The notes: generated by a model not told the origin, from the letters alone. A stretch of 64,000 bases of DNA from Nemertoderma westbladi (GCA_032718475.1 JAUCBJ010008736.1:1-64000); one strand, 5' to 3'; counted from the first letter of the stretch, positions 1 through 11,570 are shown. Numbers and translations are program-made.

Positions 1-101
1 GAGTTGTGGCGGTGAAATTTTGTTGACAAGCCGGCACAGCATTCCTAAAAATGCAGCTGCAATGCAGCATGCCGATCCTAGTAGTAGTAGTAGTAGTAGT
101 G
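1..101 (+). mobile_element. LINE-A 3' end with (TAG)n tail
   Basis: The last stretch of a LINE-A copy, cut by the window edge. It matches the 3' ends at 36280, 43617, 56795 and (inverted) 31110, and finishes in a TAG trinucleotide run, as every complete 3' end of this family here does. A short simple-repeat tail is typical of RTE-like non-LTR elements. No coding capacity remains in this piece. Confidence 0.85.
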
Positions 102-132
102 TTGGCCCAAAAACATCCTCCACAGATGCCCA

Positions 133-2090
133 TTGATTCAGACATTCTCAAGAACGATGATCCTCTCCCTCCATTTGAGGGTGTGGATGTCACTTTGGCA
201 GCTGGGCCTTAAAGTCACCCATACACTCAAAGGGTCAGCCGGACCAGTGGGAGACGATGCCGAGTTTTGGAGTGCAGTACTGACCAGATACAATTCCCAC
301 AGTGCTCGATACCGTGAGGCAGTAGCCGGGCTGGCATGGCGGTTAGCAAACTCCGTTGTTCCCTGGGGCGAGATCAGGGCACTCAGGGCTTGTAGATTTA
401 TAGCCCTTGACAAACAGCCAGGAGTCCGCCCTATCGGCATCGGGGAGGTTCTATACCGCCTCCTCGCCTCAGCCACCAAGATGGACTTCGTCGTAGAATG
501 CGGTGTGGATCAGCTGTGTGCAGGCGTTAAAGTGGGCATCGAGGGTGGAATCCATGCCATGTCAGCATTATTCAATGACCAATCTACCGACTGTATGCTC
601 CTCATTGATGCAACAAACGCCTTTAACTCACTTAGTCGCCCAGTTGCCCTCATGAACTGCCATCACTACTGGCACCGGTGCTCCAGGTTCCTTTATAATG
701 CCTATAATGGGCATGCCACATTATACCTCCACGGTAGTGAGGAACCACTTTGGAGTGCAGAGGGTATGACTCAGGGCGATCCCCTTGCCATGCTAATGTG
801 TGGGTGTGGCACCTTGCCTCTAGTCCGTGCCCTCAAACCGGCTCAGTCTGAGAGAAAAGACAATGCAGACCCTTTGAGCACCACCACACCATCTCCACAG
901 AGCCTCTGCATAATCAGTCTCGTATCCCAGGCAACATCTCGGCTTCATCGACCACTAGCAACGCCACTGTAGACATCAACACCACGAAGCCTCAGCAAAC
1001 CTTAATCACCACCTCAGGTCCAACTGAGACAAGACGACAATGCTGGTTTACAGATGACTCCTCCACTGCAGGCAAGCTAGCCGCTGTGTACAAATTGTGG
1101 ATCCAGCTCACCACAAGTGGCCCCACAATAGGCTACAACCCAGAGCCCATCAAATGCTTCCTGGTGGTAAAGCCCAGGCTGGAAGAGCAAGCTCGTACCA
1201 TATTCAGAAAGTGGAATATACAAGTGGGCACTGGCCACAAATTCCTTGGTGGGTTCATAGGCGAATCAGAGGGGTGCAAGCAATTCGTGAAAGGAACACA
1301 GACCTGTACCCAGAAGTATTCCGAGATGGACTCACTCTCCGCTATGGCCTTACACCACCAGGGCAGCGATGTGAGGGATGTGGTCAGCCATTCACCTGTA
1401 CACATGCCCTCAGCTGCAGGAGTGGTGGCTTGGTCATCAAGAGGCATAATGAGGTGAGAGAGGTATTTGTAGTCCTCATTGCGATGGTGGTAGGGAAATC
1501 GATGGTCGAACGAGAGGTAACTCTTAAGTCAGGCCATCTCGACGAGCAGGGACTGACAGTCGGTGGGGTTCGGGCGGACCTTGTTGCACATGGGATCTGG
1601 GCCAATCAGAGGGTTGCGTATTTCGACATTGCTGTTGTAAATGCCAACGCACCCCCCTACGCCCAGACCAACCAGTCAGTGAATACCATCCTAGAACAAC
1701 GGGTCCGCGCGAAGCAAGACCACTACTGCGACGTATGTGAGTCCTGGAGGATCTCCTTTACACCACTCATCAGCACAACAGACGGTGTGTGGTGTAAGCA
1801 GACAGACATATTTATATCCCACATCGCAGAGTCCCTAGTAAATACCAATGAAGGCATGCGGGAACGTGTTCTAGGGAAAGTGCTAGGTGGCATAAGTCGA
1901 AGGCTGTAATTTGCTCTCTTACGAGCTAGCTGTCTGTGCCTCTGAGGGGGACGACGCCCCTGGCGTGCCCTGGACTTCGGCGATGGGGCAGCCCGGGGTG
2001 ACGAGTTAACCAGCTTCTAACTCGCTGCCATCATCAAACTCAAGGAAACCCCAATGTGTGCTAAAGAGACAGCATAGAAACCGAGACGAC
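133..2090 (+). pseudogene. non-LTR retrotransposon relic with RT and restriction-like endonuclease
   Basis: Decayed reverse transcriptase of a family common in invertebrate genomes. The first reading frame (133 to about 870) holds RT blocks including RPIGIGE, the palm aspartate in LLIDATNAF, and MTQGDPLAM. The frame then shifts; the metal-binding box, usually YADD, reads FTDDSS near 1046. A second shift leads to the C-terminal part (about 1310-1909). That part has a zinc-knuckle-like CEGC..H..C cluster, then RADL and YFDI spaced as in the PD-(D/E)XK endonuclease of R2/NeSL/Hero-type elements. A 3' untranslated tail runs to about 2090. The RT call is firm; the endonuclease class is inferred from residue spacing. 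At least two frameshifts and lost codons mean it is dead. Confidence 0.75.
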
Positions 2091-2099
2091 TTCGACCCC

Positions 2100-3130
2100 C
2101 CCACCCAACATAAATACATACTCTGAATTATATTCGGTAATGATAATATTGTGCTTTATTTTTTAATTACTTCCACATATGTCACTATATAATTATGTAA
2201 CAATTATCGTAGAGTTATATTTGTCGTGTCGCGTAAAGTGAAAAATATCATTATTTAAATGATGGGAAAATAAGGATAGAAAGATTGATGTTCCAGAATA
2301 ATTTAATTAATTCTATAAGCTGATCGGAATCTCGGGGGAAGGAAAAACATTTACACTAACCTGTCGCACATGAACGACTTATATCTCGGTAACTAGAAGT
2401 AGCATGCGATATTTAAATATACGAAAAACTGCGCAATATATTAAGGGGGTAGTCCAACCTCTGCTTTGTTCTTATTTTATATATATCTCCAATATGGTAA
2501 AAAAATGCATAGAAAACGATGTACCATCAAAAAGAAAATTATCAAAAGTACATAAAAATATGAAAAAAAATTTGTCGCCCCCTAGCAGCCTGCGTGAGAT
2601 TTTAAAAAATTCACTATAAAGACTACTCCTCCGTCTGTCCGCAATTTTCCATTTTTATTATCCGATACTACATTTTTTGGAACCAGCATGTTCATTTTCA
2701 TCATATTTTTCACGCACTTATTTTTATTTTCGTTTCCTATTTGTAATTATTTGCGATTTAGTTTGGCCTTTGGTAATGGTTCAAAATTCCACAAAATTTC
2801 TTAGATTAGAGCCCCATGACTTAGGGTTAGAGTTACATTACAGTTTTAATTAGGGTTTGTGCCTGACCAATATAACCAGATTATATTAACTTATATTAAT
2901 TTATTACAATAATAATAAAAATAACTAGATTCGCCTACTCTAGGACTCCGGTACCGGATACCAGTAGGAATTCTGTTTACGCAGTGCCTTCTGTACGGTA
3001 TGTGAACTGTATTAATTTTTTTTAGAAATAAAGACCTAATTAAGCTAAATTAATACTTTTTTCGCATAAAAAAGTCTGGCTTCCATAAGTGGTGTTCTTC
3101 CTACTACTGTATAAAATCAAAATGTTAAAC
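2100..3130. other. AT-rich DNA, no gene seen
   Basis: Short open frames here (for example 2404-2619) are AT-driven, low complexity and match nothing I know. GTAGTCCAACCTC near 2447 and AAGACTACTCC near 2620 face each other and might be weak ends of a small non-autonomous element; this is a guess. Confidence 0.5.
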
Positions 3131-3164
3131 TTATAAACTTTGGAATATTTTATTTTTTGTCGAT

Positions 3165-3563
3165 TTATTGGTGGATAATTTCCCTGTAAGGCGTCGCGCT
3201 CCGTCGCGAATTTCTTGTGTATTTAATAGTATCTTCCATAACTTTTCGCCTACCTCCCTCCGCTCTATCTATTTTATCATTGCCTTCTCTCGATGGATCT
3301 TCAACCATCTCACCATCATCAGCCGCAGACACACAACTCCGCGCAGATCGGTATACCCCGTGAACTCTATTAACAAACCGGGTTCCCATTGATGGCGACC
3401 CGTTACTAGTGACACGAGACCCTTGCGCACTACTTCGTCCATTTCGAATTTCAGGAAACAAACGGGGACTACCCCGATTATCTCTATCTCCACTGACACA
3501 CCGTCGCTTGACAACACATGTTCTTCTATCCATTCTTCTATCCATTCTTTGACTACAGTACAA
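3165..3563 (-). CDS. Element C orphan protein, copy 1
   Basis: A 132-residue basic frame, not recognised. The N-terminal half is rich in Arg, Ser and Gly. The C-terminal half carries NRVHGVYRSARSCV, an acidic stretch with NDKID, and ends YREIIHQ. The copy at 29143-29388 has NRVHGLFRSARSCV, SDDKID and YRKIINQ, with the stop in the same place, so this frame is the better candidate for real coding. An overlapping frame also shows conservation (PGLLIEFTG in both copies), which shared DNA alone would produce. The start is uncertain; ATG at 3563 lies just inside the conserved leader. No membrane segment or known catalytic motif is seen. Confidence 0.4.
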   Translation of the reverse strand: MYCSQRMDRRMDRRTCVVKRRCVSGDRDNRGSPRLFPEIRNGRSSAQGSRVTSNGSPSMGTRFVNRVHGVYRSARSCVSAADDGEMVEDPSREGNDKIDRAEGGRRKVMEDTIKYTRNSRRSATPYREIIHQ

Positions 3564-3647
3564 ATAATTTAGGTGACATTAAGTAGTACAACTTTATAGA
3601 TTAAAGGTACATACAGCAAGGAACTACTTAACCCTGTTAGAGCCGGG

Positions 3648-3648
<1 letters not shown>

Positions 3649-3677
<29 letters not shown>
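3649..3677 (+). repeat. 29-base poly-G run
   Basis: An uninterrupted G tract inside the left terminal repeat of the TTAA element; a C tract sits at the mirror position near 4988. It probably expanded from a short G run in the terminus. It can form G-quadruplex structures and its length may be misassembled. Confidence 0.9.
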
Positions 3678-3678
<1 letters not shown>

Positions 3679-3963
3679 GAATCGACCCCCTGGTGTTTGC
3701 GCTGGTGCTGTAAAAATATGTAAAGACTTGAGCTGCTGAATATATTTCCCAATATAGTTGCTCTACCGAAAGGACATAAACTTGTAAAAAGATATACGCT
3801 CATATCTGTCAGACTGTCAGTCAAATGTGCCTGTCAATTTTCAAACTATGAAAAATATGGTACGTAAGTATTATTGTATCTATTACTTTGCAGTGTAAGC
3901 ACCCTCAATTGCTTACTTGAGATATTTTATAACGTATGAGGTCTCTGAAATTTATACGACGTT

Positions 3964-4850
3964 TATGTCTGTCTGTCTGCCAGTCTGCTTGTCTGTCTGT
4001 ATGTCCGTCTGTCTGTTTGTCCGCCGTCTGTCTGTTTCTCTGGTATGCTACAATTATCAATGAAATATAAATTTCTTACAAGTAAATCAAGACAATTCAA
4101 GGATAAATTGTATAAATTGCATAACGTTGCATATAACGCACAAATAAGCAATGATGTGTTATACAACAATGGTAACATATCATTGCCAAAACCCAGCATC
4201 ACCCTGCAGAAATTCCGCCTGATGTTTGCTGGGCACAGTTTCCGCCGGCAGGATCAACCTGTACACAACCATGAGCTGTGGTATCCGGCTGGTGAGAAGA
4301 GAAGTGGTGGACAGCAAATTAATTTCTGTCTGTCTGTCTGTTTGTCGGTCTGTCCGTCTGTCCATTTTAGTCAAGTACATTTATCTACTAAATTGCAGTA
4401 TAAGAACAGACATTTGTTTCAAACAGACATTTTATGACGTCTGTGGTGTCTGTAATTTATTGTATGTCTGTCTGTCTGTTTGTCGGTCTATCTGTTCATT
4501 ATTTAAGGTAAATGCTACACTCATCGATAAACATAAAATTCATATGAGTAAATCAATAATAGCTAATTATTTAAATTGTATTGTGTTTTTTCCAAAATTA
4601 TATAGAACTTTACAAGCCTTACTGTAATTCTAATTGACATACAAGCAGGCAGACAGTCGGACAGACAGACAAAGTTGAACAGACCTACAGACTAGCAGAC
4701 CAGAGCGTCATGCGTTGGTAAAGAAACCATTATCCACATACAGTGAGTATGTTGTTGAATGAAACTAAGCCATGATAAAATTTTTCTGTATTGTATGTAC
4801 ATCCAAAAGAACAGACAACAGACAGACAGCCAGTAACTAGGCAGTAACTA
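3964..4850. repeat. (TCTG)n / (CAGA)n tetranucleotide tracts
   Basis: Imperfect TCTG runs at about 3967-4040, 4327-4370 and 4461-4495 on the plus strand, and CAGA runs at about 4645-4690 and 4810-4850. All lie inside the TTAA element and produce spurious Cys/Ser/Val-rich frames. Confidence 0.9.
4085..4315 (+). pseudogene. fragment of a divergent LINE-A relative
   Basis: The frame AYNAQISNDVLYNNGNISL ... RLMFAGHSFRRQDQPVHN matches the C-terminal region of LINE-A (KYNAHISNQTLYNIGGVSL ... RLRFAGHCFRREDQPVHN), but at clearly lower identity than LINE-A copies show to each other. It is therefore an older copy or a sister family. Only about 75 codons survive and TCTG repeats replace what followed. 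Confidence 0.7.
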
Positions 4851-5130
4851 AGTAACTAGACAAACCGACAGTAACTAGGTGCTACCACTTCACCAACTTG
4901 TAGAGGACATATCATAGTATATATGCACCAAATGTCAAGACGATTGACCAAAACGGGGCCGAGATATTAAGGATGTGTCGATTCGATCCCCCCCCCCTCT
5001 CCCGGTCCTAAGCGGGGGTAAAAAACGCCCGGCCCTAAAAGGGTTAATTCTAATCTAAATACCGGTAATCACTGGTGATACAGCTGAAAAACTCAATAGT
5101 ATTTTACTCTCCTCCCCTCATATTCAAAAA

Positions 5131-6861
5131 TTGTTCGGATCATGGTTCGGTTGGTCAAATTGTTGGGATCATGGTTCGCTTGGTCAAATTGTTGGGATCA
5201 TGGTTCGGTTGGTCAAATTGTTGGGATCATGGTTCGGTTGGTCAAATTGTTGGGATCATGGTTCGGTTGGTCAAATTGTTGGGATCATGGTTCGGTTGGT
5301 CAAATTGTTCGGATCATGGTTCGGTTGGTCAAATTGTTCGGATCATGGTTCGGTTGGTCAAATTGTTCGGATCATGGTTCGGTTGGTCAAATTGTTCGGA
5401 TCATGGTTCAGTTGGTCAAATTGTTGGGATCATGGTTCGGTTGGTCAAATTGTTCGGATCATGGTTCGGTTGGTCAAATTGTTCGGATCATGGTTCGGTT
5501 GGTCAAATTGTTGGGATCATGGTTCGGTTGGTCAAATTGTTCGGATCATGGTTCGGTTGGTCAAATAGTTTGGATCATGGTTCGGTTAGTCAAATTGTTG
5601 GGATCATGGTTCGGTTGGTCAAATTGTTGGGATCATGGTTCGGTTGGTCAAATTGTTGGGATCATGGTTCGGTTGGTCAAATTGTTGGGATCATGGTTCG
5701 GTTGGTCAAATTGTTGGGATAATGGTTCGGTTGGTCAAATTGTTCGGATCATGGTTCGGTTGGTCAAATTGTTGGGATCATGTTTCGGTTAGTCAAATTG
5801 TTGGGATCATGGTTCGGTTGGTCAAATTGTTGGGATCATGGTTCGGTTGGTCAAATTGTTCGGATCATGGTTCGGTTAGTCAAATTGTTGGGATCATGGT
5901 TCGGTTGGTCAAATTGTTCGGATCATGGTTCGGTTGGTCAAATTGTTGGGATCATGGTTCGGTTGGTCAAATTGTTGGGATCATGGTTCGGTTGGTCAAA
6001 TTGTTCGGATCATGGTTCGGTTGGTCAAATTGTTCGGATCATGGTTCGGTTGGTCAAATTGTTCGGATCATGGTTCGGTTGGTCAAATTGTTCGGATCAT
6101 GGTTCAGTTGGTCAAATTGTTGGGATCATGGTTCGGTTGGTCAAATTGTTCGGATCATGGTTCGGTTGGTCAAATTGTTCGGATCATGGTTCGGTTGGTC
6201 AAATTGTTGGGATCATGGTTCGGTTGGTCAAATTGTTTGGATCATGGTTCGGTTGGTCAAATAGTTTGGATCATGGTTCGGTTAGTCAAATTGTTGGGAT
6301 CATGGTTCGGTTGGTCAAATTGTTGGGATCATGGTTCGGTTGGTCAAATTGTTGGGATCATGGTTCGGTTGGTCAAATTGTTGGGATCATGGTTCGGTTG
6401 GTCAAATTGTTGGGATCATGGTTCGGTTGGTCAAATTGTTCGGATCATGGTTCGGTTGGTCAAATTGTTGGGATCATGGTTCGGTTAATCAAATTGTTGG
6501 GATCATGGTTCGGTTGGTCAAATTGTTGGGATCATGGTTCGGTTGGTCAAATTGTTCGGATCATGGTTCGGTTAGTCAAATTGTTGGGATCATGGTTCGG
6601 TTGGTCAAATTGTTCGGATCATGGTTCGGTTGGTCAAATTGTTGGGATCATGGTTCGGTTGGTCAAATTGTTCGGATCATGGTTCGGTTAGTCAAATTGT
6701 TGGGATCATGGTTCGGTTGGTCAAATTGTTGGGATCATGGTTCGGTTAGTCAAATTGTTGGGATCATGGTTCGGTTGGTCAAATTGTTGGGATCATGGTT
6801 CGGTTAGTCAAATTGTTGGGATCATGGTTCGGTTGGTCAAATTGTTGGGATCATGGTTCGG
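5131..6861. repeat. 29-bp satellite, about 60 units
   Basis: A tandem array of a 29-bp unit beginning GATCATGGTTCGGTTGG and ending in a variable TTGTTCG or TTGTTGG. No indel is apparent; because 29 is not a multiple of three, all plus-strand frames stay open for hundreds of codons without being genes. Rare variants (TTCAGTTGG at 5410 and 6106; AAATAGTTTGG at 5563 and 6259) recur 696 bp apart, exactly 24 units, showing an internal block duplication. Confidence 0.97.
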
Positions 6862-6919
6862 AGCATGCATTCTTAAATTATTGAGAATGCATGCTGGATG
6901 GCTTCGAACTATTTGACCA
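6862..6919. repeat. hairpin and one inverted satellite unit
   Basis: The array ends in a perfect 12-bp inverted repeat (AGCATGCATTCT ... AGAATGCATGCT, 10-base loop). A single satellite unit in the opposite orientation follows (TTTGACCAACCGAAC near 6912), fused to the truncated LINE-A copy. This looks like a fold-back or template-switch junction. Confidence 0.8.
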
Positions 6920-6923
6920 ACCG

Positions 6924-9900
6924 AACCAATGAGACACCTCCAATGTTATATAGTGTCTGGTTGGAGATGTGTGCATTGTACTTGACACAATGAACCCGGC
7001 GTAGCATTCTTGTGAATGTGCCATCCAGAGATTTGGTGTCCTCAGCAGTTAGAGCCCAGCATGGACTCCCGTAGAGGAGTACTGGAACTAATGCTGCTCT
7101 AAATAATCGGACCTTAAGTTTCCGATTAATTCTCGGTGACTTCCAAATCCTGGAAAGCCTAGTCAAGGCTGCCCATGCCTTTCCCTTACGTATTCGAAGG
7201 TCCTCACCTGACTTCCGTATCCATGATCCCAGGTAACAGAAGTCGTCCACATGCTCAAGCATACCATCCTTTAGCTTATGCTCATCCGATCAGAGACTTG
7301 CTGAGGACTTTCAAAGTTAACTGTCAGAATTTTGGTCTTTCTGGAGTTAATAAAAAGACCAACACTAGAAGCAGCATGTTCTAATGAGCTGAGGAGCCGT
7401 TGGGCTCCCTCTAAAGATTCTGAGAGTACTCCTAAGTCATCAGCAAATTCTAGATCAGTTAGGTACTTGACAGGATTTCCTCGACTTCTGGAGCCAGTAG
7501 GTGGAGTTCTCATCACCCCATCATCATTATGATGATCTAAGGACATGCGTAGAACATAGTCAACCACAATAATGAACAAGAATGGTGCAAATGAGTCTCC
7601 TTGGAGGACGCCCCAATGGTTCAAATTTCAAAACTTCAAATGGTTCTGTGTCACCGTCAACAGTAGACACAAATGTTGTCGAACCATCGTATACTGATCT
7701 GATTGCTGCAATAATTTCATCAGGAATCCCATATAATGAAAGTATGCTGAACATACGTGAGCGAGAGACTGAATCAAAGGCCTTGAAGAAGTCAACAAAG
7801 ATAACAGCCAGATGCCTGTCTTTCTTTTCTGATAATTCTTCAATTATCCTTCTAAGTGCCAAAATGGGCTCCATGGTCCCACGACCTTTACGGAACCCAT
7901 TCTCATTTCCACGGAGCAGTCTCTCAATGGGATCGCTGATGCGATTTAATAGAATCCTATTGTATAGCTTTGCAGCAATCGAGATCAATGAGATTCCCCG
8001 AAAAGAACCATAGAGTGTTAGGTTGCCCTTCTTGGGAACTGGCACCAACTTATTTGTTTTCATTTCTTGTGGGACTCTTGTTGTTCGGTACATGTCTACT
8101 ATGATGGGATAGATGAGCTTTAAACACTCAGGTATTTTAAAGACCTCAGGGGGAACACCATCTACTCCACTGGCACGATTGGTCTTAATGTTCTTTGCAG
8201 CAGCCTTCACTTCTGCAAAGGAGATATCGCCAATGGGAATATCTGGGAGTACAGACTCAGACACTTTTACTTCTATAAAGTTATCAGGCAATACCCTGTC
8301 ATTATTGAGGAGCTTTTCAAAGTGGGCTTTCCAACCATTGAGGCGATCGGCTGGTGATTCAGCCTTAACCTTGGTGGTTGGTTGGCTTTTCCGCCCAGTA
8401 AGCAGATTGATCGATTTCCATGCCTGGGATGATTGCCTGCTGTCGTCAGCATCATTGATGGCATCAACCTGTTGGTTTATTAGCTCCTGTAGATTAACAG
8501 AGTACTGCCTGTTCAGGGACCTAGATGCAGCCTTAACTGCATTCTTGGCCGCTGTAGTCTGTTTGAGTCGGGACTCTTTCTGCGCCTTATGAAGGTCATT
8601 TAGGCATTTCTGAATTTTGTTGTCAGTCCAGGGGGCCCTTTTCCTGTTTCGAGGGTATACAGGAACTGTTTCTGCAGCTGCTAACTTAACTGCTTCTGTA
8701 AAGGCAGTATAGCCCTCACAGTGATCTGCCGCCTCAGAGGCAAGAGCCTCATACCTGTTGTTCAGCTGTAGTGTGAAGCTGGATCTCACACTTGGCTGTT
8801 GCAACAGAGAGGACCAGTCATGCCGCGGCAAGGCAGATTTCGTTGTTCTGCTAGCACGCAGACTAAGTGGCCACAATGAGGCGGTGATCACTGGAGAAGG
8901 GTCGAAGTGTAAATGCATTACAGTCTTGTATAGAGCTCCTGTATTTCCTACGAAACAGAATATGGTCTATCTGGGACTTGTGACCACTGGGTCCACTATG
9001 AGTCCATAGCTTTCCATTTCGCTTCTGGAACTGGGTTCCAGCCGAAAACAATCCATTTCCAAAGATAAAATCCTGAAGAATTTCGGTTAACACTATTGCT
9101 ATAGACCCAGGGCGATGTAGGTGATTGATGCAGACTTGCATTAAAGTCACCCAGGAATGTTAAGAATGCATGCTGATCCACTCCATCAGTAGCTGCTTGT
9201 AGATTGTGGTAGAAATTTTCCACCTCCTCTACAGGGGCAACACTAGTTGGAGAGTAGCACTTCTTAGGAAACTTCTTAGCCAGTCTTCCAGAACATGAGA
9301 AATGGCAACGGATGGTCTATTTTGTCCAATGCTGCATGTGCAGTTGGATTCATCAATAGACCAATTCCACCATTGCCACTATCATCTGCTGACGCGAGGG
9401 CGAGTCGCCAACTGCCCCCCATGTCCTTAATCACAACCTCATCAGTCTGTCCAGTATGCATTCGGTGCTCTTGAACACCCACTGCGCTAAGAGAAAGCTT
9501 ATCTGCCAAGGCAGTCAGCTCACCTTGTCGCATTGGTGACCCCAGTGTTAGGTTGTTTACTGAGGCTAGTCTAGTGACTTGCCTCAGATTCACCAATGGC
9601 TTTGTTGGTCGGGGTGGAACATGAGAGTAGCCTCCAACTCCAGAATCCCTCTCCCCATCACAATCTGGCCTCCCTGGTGACCCAGGGTTTGGGCCAGAAA
9701 GGTCATCAGGAAAGGGACTCAAAGAATTGTTGGCTGCTCTCTCTCCAGTAGGGGGTGAGACAGGCAGCCGGTCAGGAGTTAACTGTCGCCTGTGAGGCCG
9801 ATTGTGTCCGGTAATTCCACTGGCCTCTAGTGGCCGGACCTCCGCATTGCTAATGTAATCCATAGTGGGGGTTGGGTGGTGCTTTTTTGCCGAGTCAGCT

Positions 9901-10335
9901 CTCGGGGCAAATACCACGCCCTGGTTTGCCATTCCACAGGGTGGGTGTCGCAATGGAGTCAGATATGAGGCCCATCACCCATATCTACTCTGGCGCACAT
10001 GATCCACCATTGGCTGTTGCAGCTCATCTGCTGGGTCATGCCCTGTACCCTTGCTGCCAGGTGCAGGTCGCAGTGAAGTGCTCGCTCTCAGAGTGGACAT
10101 GAGAACACTCTACTCCTGACCAGCCATTCGTAGATCACCATCTGCCTGGTCAGGCCATTTACCCCTGCAGCCAAGTATATGGGTCCTTAATCCAGGACCA
10201 ACGGCGTCCTTATCCCAGAACGAAGGGGGTCCTAATTACAGGACCAGATTTGCCCTATTAAGAGGGTCTATGCAGCTACAGGTGGCACCTCCTTTATGCT
10301 GCATGGAGGTGGCAAGTTTTCTTGATCAATGACCT
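6924..10335 (-). mobile_element. LINE-A, longest copy (APE endonuclease + RT), 3' truncated
   Basis: RTE-like non-LTR retrotransposon. From the 5' side (high coordinates) it has an untranslated leader (about 10335-9955), then an APE-type endonuclease with VGVQEHRM, the active-site box GDFNA and the terminal SDHRLI box (about 9880-8870). A linker follows, then the reverse transcriptase (about 8200-7250) with GVDGVPPE, FVDFFKAFDS, QGDSFAPFLF and catalytic FADD. The C-terminal tail is cut at 6924 by satellite DNA, losing the last roughly 300 bp seen in other copies. Frameshifts near 9290, 9010 and 7600 (the last a small insertion before the QGD box) break the protein. These enzymes nick target DNA and copy their own RNA into the nick. 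The clade (RTE-like) is inferred from architecture and the simple-repeat tail. Confidence 0.88.
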
Positions 10336-10463
10336 AGAATACCTGACCTGACAGTGCACTTTACTACACCATGTGATATAGAAAATTTTATTTGAAATTT
10401 TACAAATTTTTATGACTTTTGATGAATTTCAAAATTTTAATAATATAAACCCGATAGCAATGG

Positions 10464-10956
10464 CAATGGAGTTGGTATGCAACACCGGAATGCCTATACA
10501 ATATCTATATTGCCTAGCTAATCATACATAAACAAATTGTTCCAGAATATTGTGTATTTATTAAATAGAATAAATGGCCTATAGTGAACAATAATTCTTG
10601 CAATCTTTGAATGCCTATTTCTCAGCTGTTTCGCAACGAAATTCAGACATTGTTACATAAAATTTGGAATCCTTTCAACGCAAGCTTTCTATTGATATGA
10701 AATGAATATGAAATTTCGTCTAAAGTGAAGAATGGCCATGATACGGAGGGTGCGATTTCGAAAAAGACACTTTTTTAAAACGCTTATGAATGAAATTTAA
10801 AGGCGAAATCGAAAATTCCGGCTTCATGGTAACAACCACGGTGAGTTGAACTAGTTGTGCTACAAATTTCAAGCAATATGATAAAGATTTGTAGAAAAAT
10901 TTGGGGGAGGTGGGGGGGGGGGTCCGTGTCATGAGAAAATGACACTATATTACGGG
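10464..10956 (+). mobile_element. FB-D foldback family, solo arm
   Basis: About 490 bp, inverted relative to 15101-15577 and parallel to 15597-15880. Ordered landmarks: TATTTATTAAATAGAATAAATG, a GAAATTCAGA block, TTGGAATCC, GGCCATGATACGGAGGGTGCG, AAAACGCTTATGAA, a G-run, and a terminal GTGTCATGAGAAAATGACAC hairpin before CGGG. It holds no coding frame. Confidence 0.75.
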
Positions 10957-10962
10957 TCGGTA

Positions 10963-11570
10963 CTATTATGTTATGGGTACCCATTTTTTGACCAATTATT
11001 TGACCATTGTAATAGCTATTATCATGAGGTTTTTTGTTTTAGAACATAAATTTCATCTCCTTAGAGACGATATCTATTGTTTTTTTTATGGTAGCTAGTG
11101 TTTTTTTAAGGTAGCTACTGTTTTTAAAATTACAAATCCTAATTCTTGGTACATATTTCTTGATCAATTTTTCGACTTGTTAATACTGTAATATATATTA
11201 TCATAATGTTCTGTTGTTCTAGAACATAAATTTCATCTTCTGAAAGACGTTTGCTATTGTTTTTTTTATGGTAGCTAGTGCTTTTTAAGGTAGCTACTGT
11301 TTTTAAAATTACAAAACCAAATTTTTGGTAGCTATTTTTTATGAAATTTTGGACTTGTTAAAGGATATTTCATAATGTTTTTTTGTTCTAGAACATAAAT
11401 TTCGCATTTTGAAAGATGTTAGCTAGGCCTATAATTTTTTATTATCGTAGCTAGTGTTTTTTAAGGTATCCAGTATTCTTAAAATTCAAGAGAAAATTTT
11501 TAGTGCCCCCTTTTATTTAAACAATTTCCATAATATCAAGATATTCTAGAATTTTGTATATTATGTTTTG
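10963..11570. repeat. AT-rich imperfect tandem repeat, about 180 bp x 3
   Basis: Three diverged units, each with TTGTTCTAGAACATAAATTTC (first unit TTTTAGAAC), then TATGGTAGCTAGTG and AAGGTAGCTACTG. Related AT-rich blocks with ACTAGCTA and TTCTAGAA recur at 13370-13950. A block ATGGGTACCCA ... TTTTTGACCAATT occurs in direct orientation at 10975 and 13755, on either side of the Merlin-like gene. Confidence 0.7.

Larger units (their letters stand above)
3632..5043. mobile_element. non-autonomous TTAA element in element C
   Basis: Both ends abut TTAA (3628-3631 and 5044-5047). The terminal inverted repeats read CCCTGTTAGAGCCGGG on the left and CCCTTTTAGGGCCGGG on the right, followed by matching CGAATCGA blocks. 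TTAA plus CCC/GGG ends is the piggyBac (or Kolobok-like) pattern. The second element C copy lacks this insert between the same flanks, so it acts as an empty site. Contents: a 29-G run, several (TCTG)n tracts and a fragment of a LINE-A relative. No transposase frame. Confidence 0.7.
3132..5090 (-). mobile_element. Element C, copy 1 (interrupted)
   Basis: A repeat sharing with 29125-31100 its 3' end (GTCGATTTATTGG), its coding tail, a conserved 5' leader (AATTTAGGTGACATTAA on the plus strand near 3567) and a far 5' piece (CTAAATACCGGTAATCAC near 5055). A 1.4 kb TTAA-flanked element (3632-5043) splits it. Class unknown: no RT, integrase or transposase motif is visible in either copy. Confidence 0.6.

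Noticed and set aside
3624-3824. Frame with a polyproline run
   Set aside because: Produced by the antisense of the 29-G tract.
5075-6807. Several overlapping plus-strand frames of 145-303 codons with GSWFGWSNC-like repeats
   Set aside because: They are the 29-bp satellite read in three frames; a unit length not divisible by three keeps all frames open.
8113-8592. Plus-strand frame of 159 codons
   Set aside because: Antisense of the LINE-A linker/RT; the same shadow recurs at other LINE-A copies.
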